Source: Chitinophagaceae bacterium
GTDB taxonomy: Bacteria > Bacteroidota > Bacteroidia > Chitinophagales > Chitinophagaceae
NCBI GenBank assembly: GCA_003151295.1
Contig: PLXD01000189.1
Coordinates: 1-13,333 of the forward strand
Length of the DNA stretch: 13,333 nucleotides
Direction of reading: 5' to 3'
Below are positions 6,580 through 13,333 of this stretch, piece after piece (positions within the stretch are counted from its first letter, which is position 1; every line of letters begins with the position of its first letter). The notes under the pieces are model-generated. The model was not told the DNA's origin and made no database searches. It saw only the letters and a list, made by a program, of their open reading frames with translations. The position numbers and the translations under genes were made by a program.

Positions 6580-6587
6580 CAAAGGTA
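6580..6587 (-). promoter_or_regulatory. TAnnTTTG-type box abutting the pdxJ start
   Basis: The minus strand reads TACCTTTG, a perfect match to the Bacteroidota -7 consensus TAnnTTTG, ending 4 nt before the pdxJ ATG. No TTTG -33 element is seen at the normal 19-21 bp. If used, transcription would start at or within the start codon, giving a leaderless or nearly leaderless mRNA. It may be a chance match. Confidence 0.25.
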
Positions 6588-6620
6588 GAGAAAAGTCTAT
6601 CGGCCGTTTTACTTCTTGTT

Positions 6621-6932
6621 TTATTCCTTGAATAATTTTGTTGCATAGAGGCTCTCTCCATCTGTATTCTTGATATCCAGATGATAGTTCCCTGTCTCCA
6701 GGGAATGCAGATCTTCGATTGCGATCTTATTGACCCCTTTGCTGAGTCCCGCACCCAGTATTCGAACGATCTTCGAGTTTTGCAGGTCGGCGAGCAAAAT
6801 GATACAATCATCCCTGTCCGCACAATTGATCTCAATATTGATGATATGGTTGAAGGGATTAGGATTGACAAAAATTTCAGTAGCCATAACTTTTAGTATA
6901 AGGAGGATTAATGATAGGATGAATTGATCCAT
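6621..6932 (-). CDS. Small protein consisting almost only of a T9SS type A sorting domain
   Basis: 103 residues. From about residue 18 to the end the sequence has the layout of the T9SS C-terminal sorting domain: FVNPNPFNHIINIEI (21-35), a central strand IILLADLQNSKIVR (44-57), GVNKIAIEDLHSLETGNYHL (66-85) and a basic end ATKLFKE (97-103). Such domains normally follow a large secreted cargo, which PorU cuts free at the cell surface. Here there is no cargo. Residues 1-16 are hydrophobic and could be a signal peptide, but no Lys or Arg precedes the core. An alternative ATG at 6887 (Met16, MATEIFVNPNPF) would give an 88-residue form with no signal. The frame has a TAA eight codons upstream of the first ATG. 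It could be a remnant of a larger gene or a free carrier domain. Confidence 0.7.
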   Translation of the reverse strand: MDQFILSLILLILKVMATEIFVNPNPFNHIINIEINCADRDDCIILLADLQNSKIVRILGAGLSKGVNKIAIEDLHSLETGNYHLDIKNTDGESLYATKLFKE

Positions 6933-7127
6933 TACTTTGCCAAAATCATAAGTAATTTAAAATCAATTCACTATGTGCCTTAGACAAAATTCCTTTCTCC
7001 CAGGTCGGGAAATTACTTGGGGCTATTGGGAGATAGGATTGCGTAATATTACTAAAATAATTTCGGAAAATACTATCCGAAGAGGATCTCTAAGGGTTAG
7101 CTTTAGCCAAAGGGTAGTAGGGGCTAC
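6933..7127. other. 195-bp spacer without recognisable features
   Basis: The spacer lies between the sorting-domain gene start and the TonB receptor stop, both on the minus strand. No ORF of interest, RNA gene or clear terminator hairpin followed by a T-run was seen. On the minus strand TGATTTTG (6941-6948) is one base off the TAnnTTTG -7 consensus and lies 8 nt before the sorting-domain ATG, without a proper -33 partner. Confidence 0.5.
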
Positions 7128-9614
7128 TTAAAAGCGCGCTACCAGCTTCAGGTTCAGGAGTCTTGGCGTCAGGCGGTTGGGCATGGCATAGGTGGTATTT
7201 GCAAAATCCTTGATGAGAAGATAGGAGATGGTATTGGCCCGGTCGATGAGGTTGAATACTTCCAGCGTGGCCCAGATGTTCTCGAAATTGCGGAAGGGGC
7301 TATGGCTGCGGCGGTTGCCCTTCTCGCTATCCAGCAGGAGGGCGCTAAATCCAACGTCTATGCGAATATAGGGGTCGATGATGAGCGCATTGCGATATTT
7401 TACACTACCGGGAATATTGAAAGGAAGATTGCTGCCATATATGAAATTAAGGAAGGCCTTGAGATTTTTATTGGTAGGCAGATAATCCTGCAGGAACATG
7501 CCGAATGTCAGCAGCCGATCCGTAGGCCTGCGTACCCAGCCCGCCTGCTTCCTGACGCTATCGATCGGCTGATTCAGCGAGTCCAGCGTATAGTCATAGT
7601 AATAAGCGTTATTCAATTTTTCCATTGTCTTCATGAGGCCTACGCTGATCCAGCTTTCCGCATCTTTTACCAGTTCGCCGAACAAGCGGAACTCCATACC
7701 CGTCGCAAAGGCTTTGGCATCGTTCTGCCCGGAATATTGGATCTGCACATTATCGATATCGTAGGATACCACCCGGCTCATGCTTTTATAATAGGCTTCC
7801 GTGGTGAAACGGAAAGGCCGGTCTCCCAGTTTGAAATTTTTGTCCACTCCCGCAACGATTTGCCAACTCCTCTGTGCTTTCAGGTCCGTATTCAGGCTCC
7901 CATCGGGCCTCACCATCTCCCGGTAGAAAGGAGGTTGATCATAGATGCCAAGGGCTCCCCGATAGACGATATCTTTATCGGATCCCCGTGGTTTCCAGGA
8001 GAAGCCAATTCTTGGGGAGACGAGGAATTCATGGTTAAGGGTATTGTAATTATATCTGATCCCACTCTGCAGGGTGAATCCGCTCGAATCGCGAAACAGG
8101 ATATTATCCTGAATATAACCGGTTAGTCGTGTAATATCCGGGTCTTCATTTGAGCGTATGGAACTGCTCAACGTAGGTGATCCCGCCGAATAAGGTAACG
8201 AATAACCCGTCGAATCCTCATATTCCCATTGGGTTAAATTGCTGTGAACGATCTGTCGTTCCGCACTGACTCCCCATTGGATAAAATGAGGCCCTTTCTC
8301 CAGGTAGCCTTTGTGGGTCGCATTCCAGACTGCGATGTCCAGTTGGTTCCGGGCATAGTTTTGGTAAGTACCCGTGCCCAGGGGGTTCGTGATCTGGCCA
8401 AATGTCGAACTGCTTCTATCAAAGTTCCGGTCTCCGAAAAGGTAATTAGCCGTTATATCGTACGATTCATTTTCTTTGTCTTCAAACCTGGATATCATCC
8501 ATTTCAGGCGCAGGTCTTTTCTCACCTGCCGGGTCCAGGCAAAACCCAGGAGATTGGTCTGGTATTTGTCTACTTCCTCGCCGCTAAAGTTAATATTGAG
8601 CCCAAGATTTTCCGTGAAGTAAGGGGAGAAAACAGCAGTGGTCAACTGGCTTGATTGCGGGATCAGGGTGAACCGGGTCTCCGAGAGCGTTCCCATGAGT
8701 TCCAACTGGTCTTTGGGAGTCGGTTGGTAAGTGAATAAGGCTTGCAGGTCCGCCGAAGAAGGGATATAATTTCCGATGGTAGCCTGACTGCTAAGCAGAT
8801 CCTTATTGGTCCTGTTGCGGGCGCCAACCAGGTAGGTGAATTTCTTGTTTTTGCCTCCTACGCCTTCCAGGTGCAGCCCCTGTTCCAGGAGGCCGACGTA
8901 GGCGGAACCGCCGAACCCCTGCGGTTTTTTGTATTGGATGTCCAGGGCGGAGTACATTTTGTCTCCGTATTTCGCCTGGAACCCGCCTGTATAAAAGCTG
9001 ACGTTCCTGGTCATTTCCGGGTTGATAAAGCTCAGCCCTTCCTGCTGGGCATTGTTCACAAGATAAGGCCGGAATACCTCGAAATCGTTCACATAGATCA
9101 GGTTTTCATCATAATTGCCTCCTCTTACCGAATACTGGGAGGTCAGTTCGTTATTCGAACCAACAACGACTTTAATAAGACTTTCAATGCCGCCGGTGGG
9201 ACTGGGAATATTGATGGCGTCTTTGGGATTGACCTTGACGAGACCGGCTTCCGTTCTGTCATGCTGATCCGTTATCACTACTTCCTTCATCTGACCGGCG
9301 TTCCTTTCCAGCCTCACTACGACCCTTTCTTCCTCTCCTTCGTTCAACAGAAAATGTTGCTGTTCCGATTTATAACCCGTAAAAGAAAAGACCAATGCGA
9401 ATGCTTTTTCGGCCGGCACCCGGATATGAAAGGTCCCCGAATCCGAACTCATGATGCCCGATTGTTTTCCAAGAATGACGATTGAGACCCTGGAAAGGGG
9501 AGTCTCATTTTCATCCAGGATCTTGCCGGAGATGAAACCCGCTTTTTTTTGTGCCGGCGATGACAGGGAGGACGATAAAAACAGTATCAACAGAACAGTC
9601 AGTGGGATTCTCAA
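7128..9614 (-). CDS. TonB-dependent outer-membrane receptor, substrate unknown
   Basis: 828 residues. A signal peptide (1-21, LTVLLILFLSSSLSSPAQ) precedes a carboxypeptidase-regulatory-like beta-sandwich (about 26-102: GFISGKILDENETPLSRVSI, LVFSFTGYKSEQQ). Next comes a plug domain (about 120-228) with SQYSVRGGNYDENLIYVND (159-177) and FINPEMTRNVSFYTGGFQAKYGD (196-218). A long beta-barrel runs to the final Phe (LNLKLVARF), typical of Omp85-assembled barrels. It would import a ligand with TonB-ExbBD energy. It is shorter than most SusC proteins and has no SusD-like gene beside it, so a polysaccharide role is not supported. The start is TTG at 9614, because no in-frame ATG precedes the signal peptide and a TAA lies at 9642-9644. 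It is divergent from the lipoprotein gene at 9722 across 107 bp. Confidence 0.93.
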   Translation of the reverse strand: MRIPLTVLLILFLSSSLSSPAQKKAGFISGKILDENETPLSRVSIVILGKQSGIMSSDSGTFHIRVPAEKAFALVFSFTGYKSEQQHFLLNEGEEERVVVRLERNAGQMKEVVITDQHDRTEAGLVKVNPKDAINIPSPTGGIESLIKVVVGSNNELTSQYSVRGGNYDENLIYVNDFEVFRPYLVNNAQQEGLSFINPEMTRNVSFYTGGFQAKYGDKMYSALDIQYKKPQGFGGSAYVGLLEQGLHLEGVGGKNKKFTYLVGARNRTNKDLLSSQATIGNYIPSSADLQALFTYQPTPKDQLELMGTLSETRFTLIPQSSQLTTAVFSPYFTENLGLNINFSGEEVDKYQTNLLGFAWTRQVRKDLRLKWMISRFEDKENESYDITANYLFGDRNFDRSSSTFGQITNPLGTGTYQNYARNQLDIAVWNATHKGYLEKGPHFIQWGVSAERQIVHSNLTQWEYEDSTGYSLPYSAGSPTLSSSIRSNEDPDITRLTGYIQDNILFRDSSGFTLQSGIRYNYNTLNHEFLVSPRIGFSWKPRGSDKDIVYRGALGIYDQPPFYREMVRPDGSLNTDLKAQRSWQIVAGVDKNFKLGDRPFRFTTEAYYKSMSRVVSYDIDNVQIQYSGQNDAKAFATGMEFRLFGELVKDAESWISVGLMKTMEKLNNAYYYDYTLDSLNQPIDSVRKQAGWVRRPTDRLLTFGMFLQDYLPTNKNLKAFLNFIYGSNLPFNIPGSVKYRNALIIDPYIRIDVGFSALLLDSEKGNRRSHSPFRNFENIWATLEVFNLIDRANTISYLLIKDFANTTYAMPNRLTPRLLNLKLVARF

Positions 9615-9721
9615 TGACGAGCTTTTTTTGGATGATCGAAATTAGTGAGATTTAGCTGCACCCCAAAAACGCAAATACCGGTAAAATATGTTTATTTTCC
9701 AGTCAATAAAGAAATTATTTC
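9615..9721. other. Divergent intergenic region
   Basis: This 107-bp region between two divergent starts (TTG at 9614 on minus, GTG at 9722 on plus) must hold any dedicated promoters for both genes. It is AT-rich, with an A7/T7 run at 9623-9629. Candidate boxes are weak: TATGTTTA at 9687-9694 on plus is one base off TAnnTTTG. No operator palindrome is evident. Confidence 0.4.
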
Positions 9722-10630
9722 GTGTATAAACCGCTATTAATCCCGCTTCTCTGTATTTTACTATCCGGCGGCTGTCATGAACGGGGGCACTCACCGGCTG
9801 CTCATAACTCCGATACCCTCACCGCAGAAGTCATCCCAAAGGATGTTCTTACCGACCTGGATACTGCGATGATATCTTTAAGGGCTACCCGTTCAGTGGC
9901 GCTGATAGATGTGCTCGGCCAGGTCTGGAAAGTAGATGATGCGGATCGGCCCCATTGGAATGAACTCTTCTGGGATTCTTCGGAAAATGTAAGGCGATAT
10001 CCCGAGCTCGCTCTTTTTAAAGATTTCAGTCTGACGGAGAATGCCCGTTATAATATAAAAATGGGCGACTGGCAATTGAGTAAAGAGAAAAAGGAATTGC
10101 AGATCCATTTTAGCGATGGCACCCGTAAAACCTATTCCGTCCGCCAGATCGCGTTGAAGCAAATGATGCTGGACTGTGACAGAGGCTTGGATCGGGTAAG
10201 TCTTACCCTTTCGGCTGATGCGCTGGTACACAAGCAGCCGATGGAAGATCCCTTTCACCCGGCCAATAACCAATGGCGTATCAAGCCGCGGGCGCCCGAG
10301 ACAGAGGAACAGGTCCGTACCCGTTTAAAAGGGTATGTACATTTCTATTCGCTTTTTTTTCATGACAACCGGCTGCGGCAGTCAAAAGACATCTCCTTCT
10401 CAGGGCTTCCCGCCTGCCTGGTCTGGTACAACGGCGGCATCGGCATGCCTGAAAAGAAAGAGTTGGACGACAGATGGGTGGGTTGTTTTTATTCTGAAGA
10501 ACAGGCGATGAAAGGCTATGAAATATTGGCTGCCATCCTGGAGAAGCATGACCTAAAGTGGCCGGAGCATCCCACCAGTTGGATCAAACAAATCTATGAA
10601 GTGCTGGACCAGATTTATGATAAACTATAG
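9722..10630 (+). CDS. Unrecognised lipoprotein, 302 residues
   Basis: I do not recognise this family. The N-terminus MYKPLLIPLLCILLSGGC is a lipoprotein signal with the modified Cys at 18, followed by a polar linker (about 19-35). Residues about 50-145 look beta-rich, with W117 and the turn FSDGTRKTYSV (130-140), faintly like lipocalin-type domains. The C-terminal part (about 195-302) is richer in helix and aromatic residues (RLKGYVHFYSLFFHD, WYNGGIGMPEKK, WIKQIYEVLDQIYDKL). Three internal Cys (152, 232, 255) might include a disulfide. The start is GTG at 9722; an in-frame TAA at 9707-9709 rules out a longer form. It is likely anchored in the envelope. It is divergent from the TonB receptor and convergent with rpe, so it seems to be transcribed alone. 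Confidence 0.75.
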   Translation: MYKPLLIPLLCILLSGGCHERGHSPAAHNSDTLTAEVIPKDVLTDLDTAMISLRATRSVALIDVLGQVWKVDDADRPHWNELFWDSSENVRRYPELALFKDFSLTENARYNIKMGDWQLSKEKKELQIHFSDGTRKTYSVRQIALKQMMLDCDRGLDRVSLTLSADALVHKQPMEDPFHPANNQWRIKPRAPETEEQVRTRLKGYVHFYSLFFHDNRLRQSKDISFSGLPACLVWYNGGIGMPEKKELDDRWVGCFYSEEQAMKGYEILAAILEKHDLKWPEHPTSWIKQIYEVLDQIYDKL

Positions 10631-10662
10631 GGTCAAAGTGGTTAGGTCAATCAAGGTCAATC
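10631..10662 (+). repeat. Three GGTCAA copies in the convergent lipoprotein-rpe spacer
   Basis: GGTCAA occurs at 10631-10636, 10645-10650 and 10655-10660. The last two are part of a 9-bp direct repeat, AGGTCAATC (10644-10652 and 10654-10662). The spacer is only 45 bp long between two stop codons. No hairpin terminator is obvious. Confidence 0.6.
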
Positions 10663-10675
10663 CGGAATGATCGTC

Positions 10676-11326
10676 TCAATCCGTATACTTTAGCTGTTTT
10701 ATCGTTGCTTTGGGATCGGGAGACTGGAATACCGTACTGCCGGCGACCAGTACATCGGCTCCGGCGTGCAGGATGCCGGCTGCATTTTCCAGGGTCACAC
10801 CTCCGTCTATCGAAATCAGCGTCTTAAGCCCCCTCTCGTGGATCATTTTTTTCAGGCTCCTGATCTTTTGATAGGTATGCGGAATGAACTCCTGTCCGCC
10901 AAAGCCAGGGTTCACGCTCATGAGCAGGACAATATCGATATCCTGCAGGATATCGGATAACAGATCCACTGGCGAGTGCGGGTTAACGGCGACCCCCGCC
11001 TTCATGCCCAGGGATTTTATCTGCTGTATATTCCGGTGCAAATGACGGCAAACTTCGATATGTACGCTGAGGCTATCGGCGCCGGCCTTGCGAAAAGCTT
11101 CCGTATACTTTTCCGGTTCTTCGATCATCAGGTGCACGTCACATGGTTTTTTCGTCGCTGTACGGATTTGTTGGATGATGGACATCCCAAAACTGATATT
11201 GGGAACAAATCGGCCATCCATCACATCCAAGTGAAACCAGTCCGCTTCGCTTTCATTCAGCATCTTGCATTCTTCTTCCAGTTTCAGGAAATTGCAGGCC
11301 AGCAGGGAGGGTGCGATGAATACCAT
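10676..11326 (-). CDS. rpe: Ribulose-phosphate 3-epimerase
   Basis: 216 residues, normal length. Rpe interconverts D-ribulose 5-phosphate and D-xylulose 5-phosphate in the pentose phosphate pathway. The TIM-barrel family motifs are all present: APSLLACNF (5-13), the metal and catalytic site FHLDVMDGRFVPN with His32 and Asp34, DVHLMIEEPEKY with His65, the SVNPGFGGQEF loop (137-147), ISIDGGV with catalytic Asp174, and the phosphate loop VAGSTVF (194-200). The metal ligands His32, Asp34, His65 and Asp174 are intact. The start is ATG (11324-11326), preceded by a good Bacteroidota promoter at 11350-11380. Rpe products feed ribose 5-phosphate and so PRPP, used by both trp and his pathways, but no operon link is seen. 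Confidence 0.97.
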   Translation of the reverse strand: MVFIAPSLLACNFLKLEEECKMLNESEADWFHLDVMDGRFVPNISFGMSIIQQIRTATKKPCDVHLMIEEPEKYTEAFRKAGADSLSVHIEVCRHLHRNIQQIKSLGMKAGVAVNPHSPVDLLSDILQDIDIVLLMSVNPGFGGQEFIPHTYQKIRSLKKMIHERGLKTLISIDGGVTLENAAGILHAGADVLVAGSTVFQSPDPKATIKQLKYTD

Positions 11327-11349
11327 GATAGTTTGAAGTTTGAATTATC

Positions 11350-11380
11350 CAAAAATAACCCGAATCGGTCAATTGGCAAA
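11350..11380 (-). promoter_or_regulatory. Bacteroidota-type promoter of rpe
   Basis: On the minus strand a -33 TTTG (11380-11377) and a -7 TATTTTTG (11357-11350, perfect TAnnTTTG) are separated by exactly 19 bp, the spacing expected for the primary sigma factor of this phylum. The implied start of transcription near 11343 gives a leader of about 17 nt before the rpe ATG. Confidence 0.55.
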
Positions 11381-11403
11381 TCTTTATCGTGAGTGTTGAG
11401 TCG

Positions 11404-12420
11404 TCACTCTTTTATTCGTCTGATTGCTTCCCGTGCCTCGGTAAATCCTTTGTCCAGGGAGATCGCCCGTTGATAATATTGTATGGCTTCCTCTTTCTTA
11501 TTGCCGGCTTCATAGCAACGGCCTATCCAGAAATAGGCGTCGGGATCGGTATTTGAAACGGTGGCCGCCATCCGGAATATCTTCAGGGCCTCCTCGTAAT
11601 TCTTCTGCTTGAACAGGGCGATCCCTTTTTCGAGGTAGGCTTCCGTAAATTTCCAGTCACGGTGAATGCAGGAGTCGAACTGTATGATCGCGGTATTGTA
11701 TTGTTTTGTATTGGAATAATAAATGCCTTTGATGAAAAACGGGTCCGTCAATTCGCCCGCAGAGTCCTTTCTGATGACTTCATCGCATAGTTGCAGGGCG
11801 ATCTTATTCCTGCTTTCGGCATAAATATGGGCCAACTCCATCGCATAGGTATTGACGGGCTGGATCGACCATGCTTTTTTTAAGGCGGCGATGGCTCCTG
11901 CCGTATCCCTGGTCTGCTCCAGCAAAAGGCCTTTCTCATACCAAGCCTCGAAATTAGCGGAATCCGCGTCCAGCATACTGTCAAACAGTTTCATGGCTTG
12001 TTCTGTCTGACCGGACTGCGTATATATTTCTCCCAGCAATTTTTTAAATGCATCATTGGCCGGAAATTTTTGCATGCAATCCTGCAATAGCTTTATCGCT
12101 TCCGCGGGTTTGTTCAGTATTGAAAGGGTTGAAGCATAACGGAGACCCGTTTCTTCATCGGGATGAAGATCCCATGCGTTTTTAAAATCTCCGGCCGCAA
12201 TTTCATGCCGGTCGTTCCGGGATAACAGATCTCCCCGGCGGAAGTAGAGACCGGCTTCCCGGGGAAATTGACGGATACTATCCGTCAGTGCTGCAAATGG
12301 AAGGCTCTTTAGGATCTTGTCCTGTTCGTTTTCATTCTTAGCGGCAGGGCTCTTGCAGGCCGTCGAAAGAAGGAAGCACCCTCCGGCCAGCACCAAATAG
12401 GTTTTAATAGACTTGAGCAT
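11404..12420 (-). CDS. TPR-repeat lipoprotein
   Basis: 338 residues from the ATG at 12420. A lipoprotein signal (MLKSIKTYLVLAGGCFLLSTAC, lipid-bearing Cys22) is followed by a polar linker. From about residue 56 to 326 there are roughly eight tetratricopeptide repeats of 33-36 residues; clear ones contain AYLEKGIALFKQKNYEEAL (261-279) and AYFWIGRCYEAGNKKEEAI (295-313). TPRs form a right-handed superhelix for protein-protein contacts, so this is probably an envelope scaffold or assembly factor; its partner is unknown. A TTG two codons upstream (12426) is a possible start but ATG is preferred. It ends 77 bp from the rpe start on the same strand, but rpe has its own promoter. The gene is divergent from the membrane protein at 12553. 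Confidence 0.9.
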   Translation of the reverse strand: MLKSIKTYLVLAGGCFLLSTACKSPAAKNENEQDKILKSLPFAALTDSIRQFPREAGLYFRRGDLLSRNDRHEIAAGDFKNAWDLHPDEETGLRYASTLSILNKPAEAIKLLQDCMQKFPANDAFKKLLGEIYTQSGQTEQAMKLFDSMLDADSANFEAWYEKGLLLEQTRDTAGAIAALKKAWSIQPVNTYAMELAHIYAESRNKIALQLCDEVIRKDSAGELTDPFFIKGIYYSNTKQYNTAIIQFDSCIHRDWKFTEAYLEKGIALFKQKNYEEALKIFRMAATVSNTDPDAYFWIGRCYEAGNKKEEAIQYYQRAISLDKGFTEAREAIRRIKE

Positions 12421-12423
12421 ATG

Positions 12424-12431
12424 CAAAACTA
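12424..12431 (-). promoter_or_regulatory. TAnnTTTG-type box abutting the TPR gene start
   Basis: The minus strand reads TAGTTTTG, a perfect TAnnTTTG match ending 3 nt before the ATG at 12420. No -33 TTTG was found at the usual distance. As with pdxJ, use of this box would imply a leaderless transcript; chance is not excluded. Confidence 0.25.
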
Positions 12432-12461
12432 ACCGATTCCCACAATTTTATTGATTTACTG

Positions 12462-12492
12462 TTTGAGTTGTGGACTTTGTGCGTTTACTTTG
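12462..12492 (+). promoter_or_regulatory. Possible promoter of the small membrane protein gene
   Basis: TTTG at 12462-12465 and TTACTTTG at 12485-12492 (one mismatch to TAnnTTTG) are 19 bp apart, the normal spacing. A start near 12499 would give a pyrimidine-rich leader of about 54 nt before the ATG at 12553. This also argues against translation from the upstream ATG at 12451. Confidence 0.35.
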
Positions 12493-12552
12493 CCTGGGTT
12501 TCTTTTGGGTTTCTTCACCCTTTCTTCATTTTTTAATTTTAATCATTCTGAT

Positions 12553-13023
12553 ATGCAAACAGGACTGGTGCACTTACACAGCTTACTACGCTGGATCATT
12601 CTGGTACTGCTGGTGGTCTCTATCATCAAAAGTTTCGCCGGTTGGCAGGGCAAGAAGGCATTCCGTCCGGGCGATGCCAAAATATGGTTATTCACCATGA
12701 TCTCGGCGCATATCACCCTGCTCCTCGGCTTATACCAATGGCTCGCCGGCCGCTTCGGGATCTTAACGACATCATTGCCCGAAGGTATAAGCGTCATGAA
12801 GGATAAATTCTATCGTTTTTACTGGGTCGAGCATCCCGTTGGTATGATCCTGGCGATCGTCTTCATCACCCTGGGCAGGGGAATGGCTAAAAAAATCGTC
12901 AGCGATGAGACCAAATATAAAAAGGCCTTTATCTTCTTTTTAGTGGCGCTGATCATCATTCTGGCCACCGTTCCCTGGCCGTTTCGGGGGATCGTAGGAC
13001 GGCCCTGGTTCCCGGGCATGTAG
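12553..13023 (+). CDS. Small four-helix membrane protein (cytochrome b-like, function unknown)
   Basis: 156 residues from the ATG at 12553. Four hydrophobic segments are visible, at about 12-28, 44-65, 93-110 and 124-142, with short polar loops. Histidines His7 and His9 (HLHSLLRW), His53 (AHITLLLGLYQW) and His94 (WVEHPVGM) lie at or near helix ends and could bind haem. I recall Bacteroidota proteins with this HxHSxLRW start being labelled cytochrome B-like, but I cannot confirm that here and no function is shown. The C-terminus is PWPFRGIVGRPWFPGM. The frame is open back to an ATG at 12451, but the extra 34 residues contain no family-like sequence and would overlap the proposed promoter. Its TAG is 25 bp from the convergent phosphoesterase stop. 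Confidence 0.8.
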   Translation: MQTGLVHLHSLLRWIILVLLVVSIIKSFAGWQGKKAFRPGDAKIWLFTMISAHITLLLGLYQWLAGRFGILTTSLPEGISVMKDKFYRFYWVEHPVGMILAIVFITLGRGMAKKIVSDETKYKKAFIFFLVALIIILATVPWPFRGIVGRPWFPGM

Positions 13024-13048
13024 TAGAAAGCCTGGCATATAGCAGATT

Positions 13049-13333
13049 TTATCTCTTGCCCAACTCGATCACTTCGCAGTCTTTCATGTCTTTGCCATCC
13101 ACTGTAAAACGGATCAGCGTTCTGATCTGATGCCATCCCTGGTTGCCTGCGGCGCCGGGATTCATGTGAAGGCATTGCAGTTGGTCGTCGAATAGGATCT
13201 TGAGGATATGCGAGTGCCCGCAGATGAACAATTGCGGAGGGTGTGCCGTCAGTTCCTTTTTTACGGGGGGATTGTATTTTGGGGGATACCCGCCGATATG
13301 GGTCATGAATACTTCCACTTCTTCACATTGCCA
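13049..13333 (-). CDS. YfcE-type metallophosphoesterase, C-terminal part (5' end outside window)
   Basis: 94 residues, open to the window edge and ending at TAA (13049-13051). The segment VFMTHIGGYPPKY carries a His typical of a metal-site loop. LFICGHSHILKI contains the GHxH metal-binding motif. LHMNPGAAGNQGWHQIRTLIRF is the characteristic NPGS-like loop before the C-terminal strands of the calcineurin-like superfamily 2 (YfcE/MJ0936 type). These are small di-metal phosphodiesterases with varied or unknown substrates. The first two catalytic motifs (DxH and GDxxD) and the GNHE motif would be upstream, outside the window. A GTG at 13318 is internal, not the start. It is convergent with the membrane protein gene. 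Confidence 0.9.
   Translation of the reverse strand, partial: WQCEEVEVFMTHIGGYPPKYNPPVKKELTAHPPQLFICGHSHILKILFDDQLQCLHMNPGAAGNQGWHQIRTLIRFTVDGKDMKDCEVIELGKR

Noticed and set aside
11391..11409. Hairpin GAGTG/CACTC near the TPR gene stop
   Set aside because: Only a 5-bp stem with a 9-nt loop that overlaps the stop codon, with no T-run on the minus strand; too weak to call a terminator.
12421..12426. TTG start (12426) for the TPR lipoprotein
   Set aside because: An ATG two codons downstream at 12420 gives the same signal peptide with a standard start.
12451..12552. Upstream-extended start of the four-helix membrane protein
   Set aside because: The added 34 residues are unlike the rest and overlap the best promoter candidate; MQTGLVHLHS at 12553 is a better N-terminus.
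1..13333. Defence island, prophage, IS element, CRISPR array or RNA gene
   Set aside because: All genes read are metabolic or envelope functions; no transposase, integrase, regularly spaced repeats or tRNA-like cloverleaf was seen.

Overview
The window looks like part of a Bacteroidota chromosome, most likely from the Chitinophagaceae or a close relative. The signs are a type IX secretion (T9SS) type A sorting domain, a TonB-dependent receptor with an N-terminal carboxypeptidase-regulatory-like domain, a periplasmic thioredoxin with a DUF4369-like N-terminus, absence of strong Shine-Dalgarno sequences, and at least one promoter of the TTTG / TAnnTTTG type. Species cannot be set from sequence reading alone. 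The content is mostly core metabolism; no phage, IS element, CRISPR array, tRNA or rRNA was seen.

Positions 1-4708 (+) are an amino-acid biosynthesis run: the C-terminal part of trpB, then trpA, hisH, a gene encoding an N-terminal GNAT acetyltransferase domain fused to HisA, hisF, and hisIE. Tryptophan synthase (TrpAB) makes Trp from indole-glycerol phosphate and serine. HisIE, HisA and HisHF carry phosphoribosyl-ATP through to imidazole-glycerol phosphate and AICAR. hisG, hisD, hisC and hisB are not in the window. The GNAT-HisA fusion is the most unusual protein here. A TlpA-like thioredoxin gene (4725-5846) follows hisIE after 16 bp and may be co-transcribed.

Positions 5859-9614 are on the minus strand: pdxJ (vitamin B6 synthesis), a 103-residue protein that is almost only a T9SS sorting domain, and an 828-residue TonB-dependent receptor with no SusD-like partner in view. 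Positions 9722-10630 (+) encode an unrecognised lipoprotein divergent from the receptor. Positions 10676-12420 (-) hold rpe (ribulose-phosphate 3-epimerase) and a TPR lipoprotein. Positions 12553-13023 (+) encode a small four-helix membrane protein. The window ends inside a YfcE-type metallophosphoesterase gene (-).

No gap exceeds 200 bp. The largest are 478-649 (trpB-trpA, with a long imperfect hairpin and short direct repeats) and 6933-7127 (upstream of the sorting-domain gene, nothing recognisable). Several spacers carry short degenerate direct repeats. I see no convincing new multi-gene system. The candidates worth checking are the GNAT-HisA fusion, the stand-alone sorting domain, the trpB-trpA hairpin and the orphan lipoprotein.
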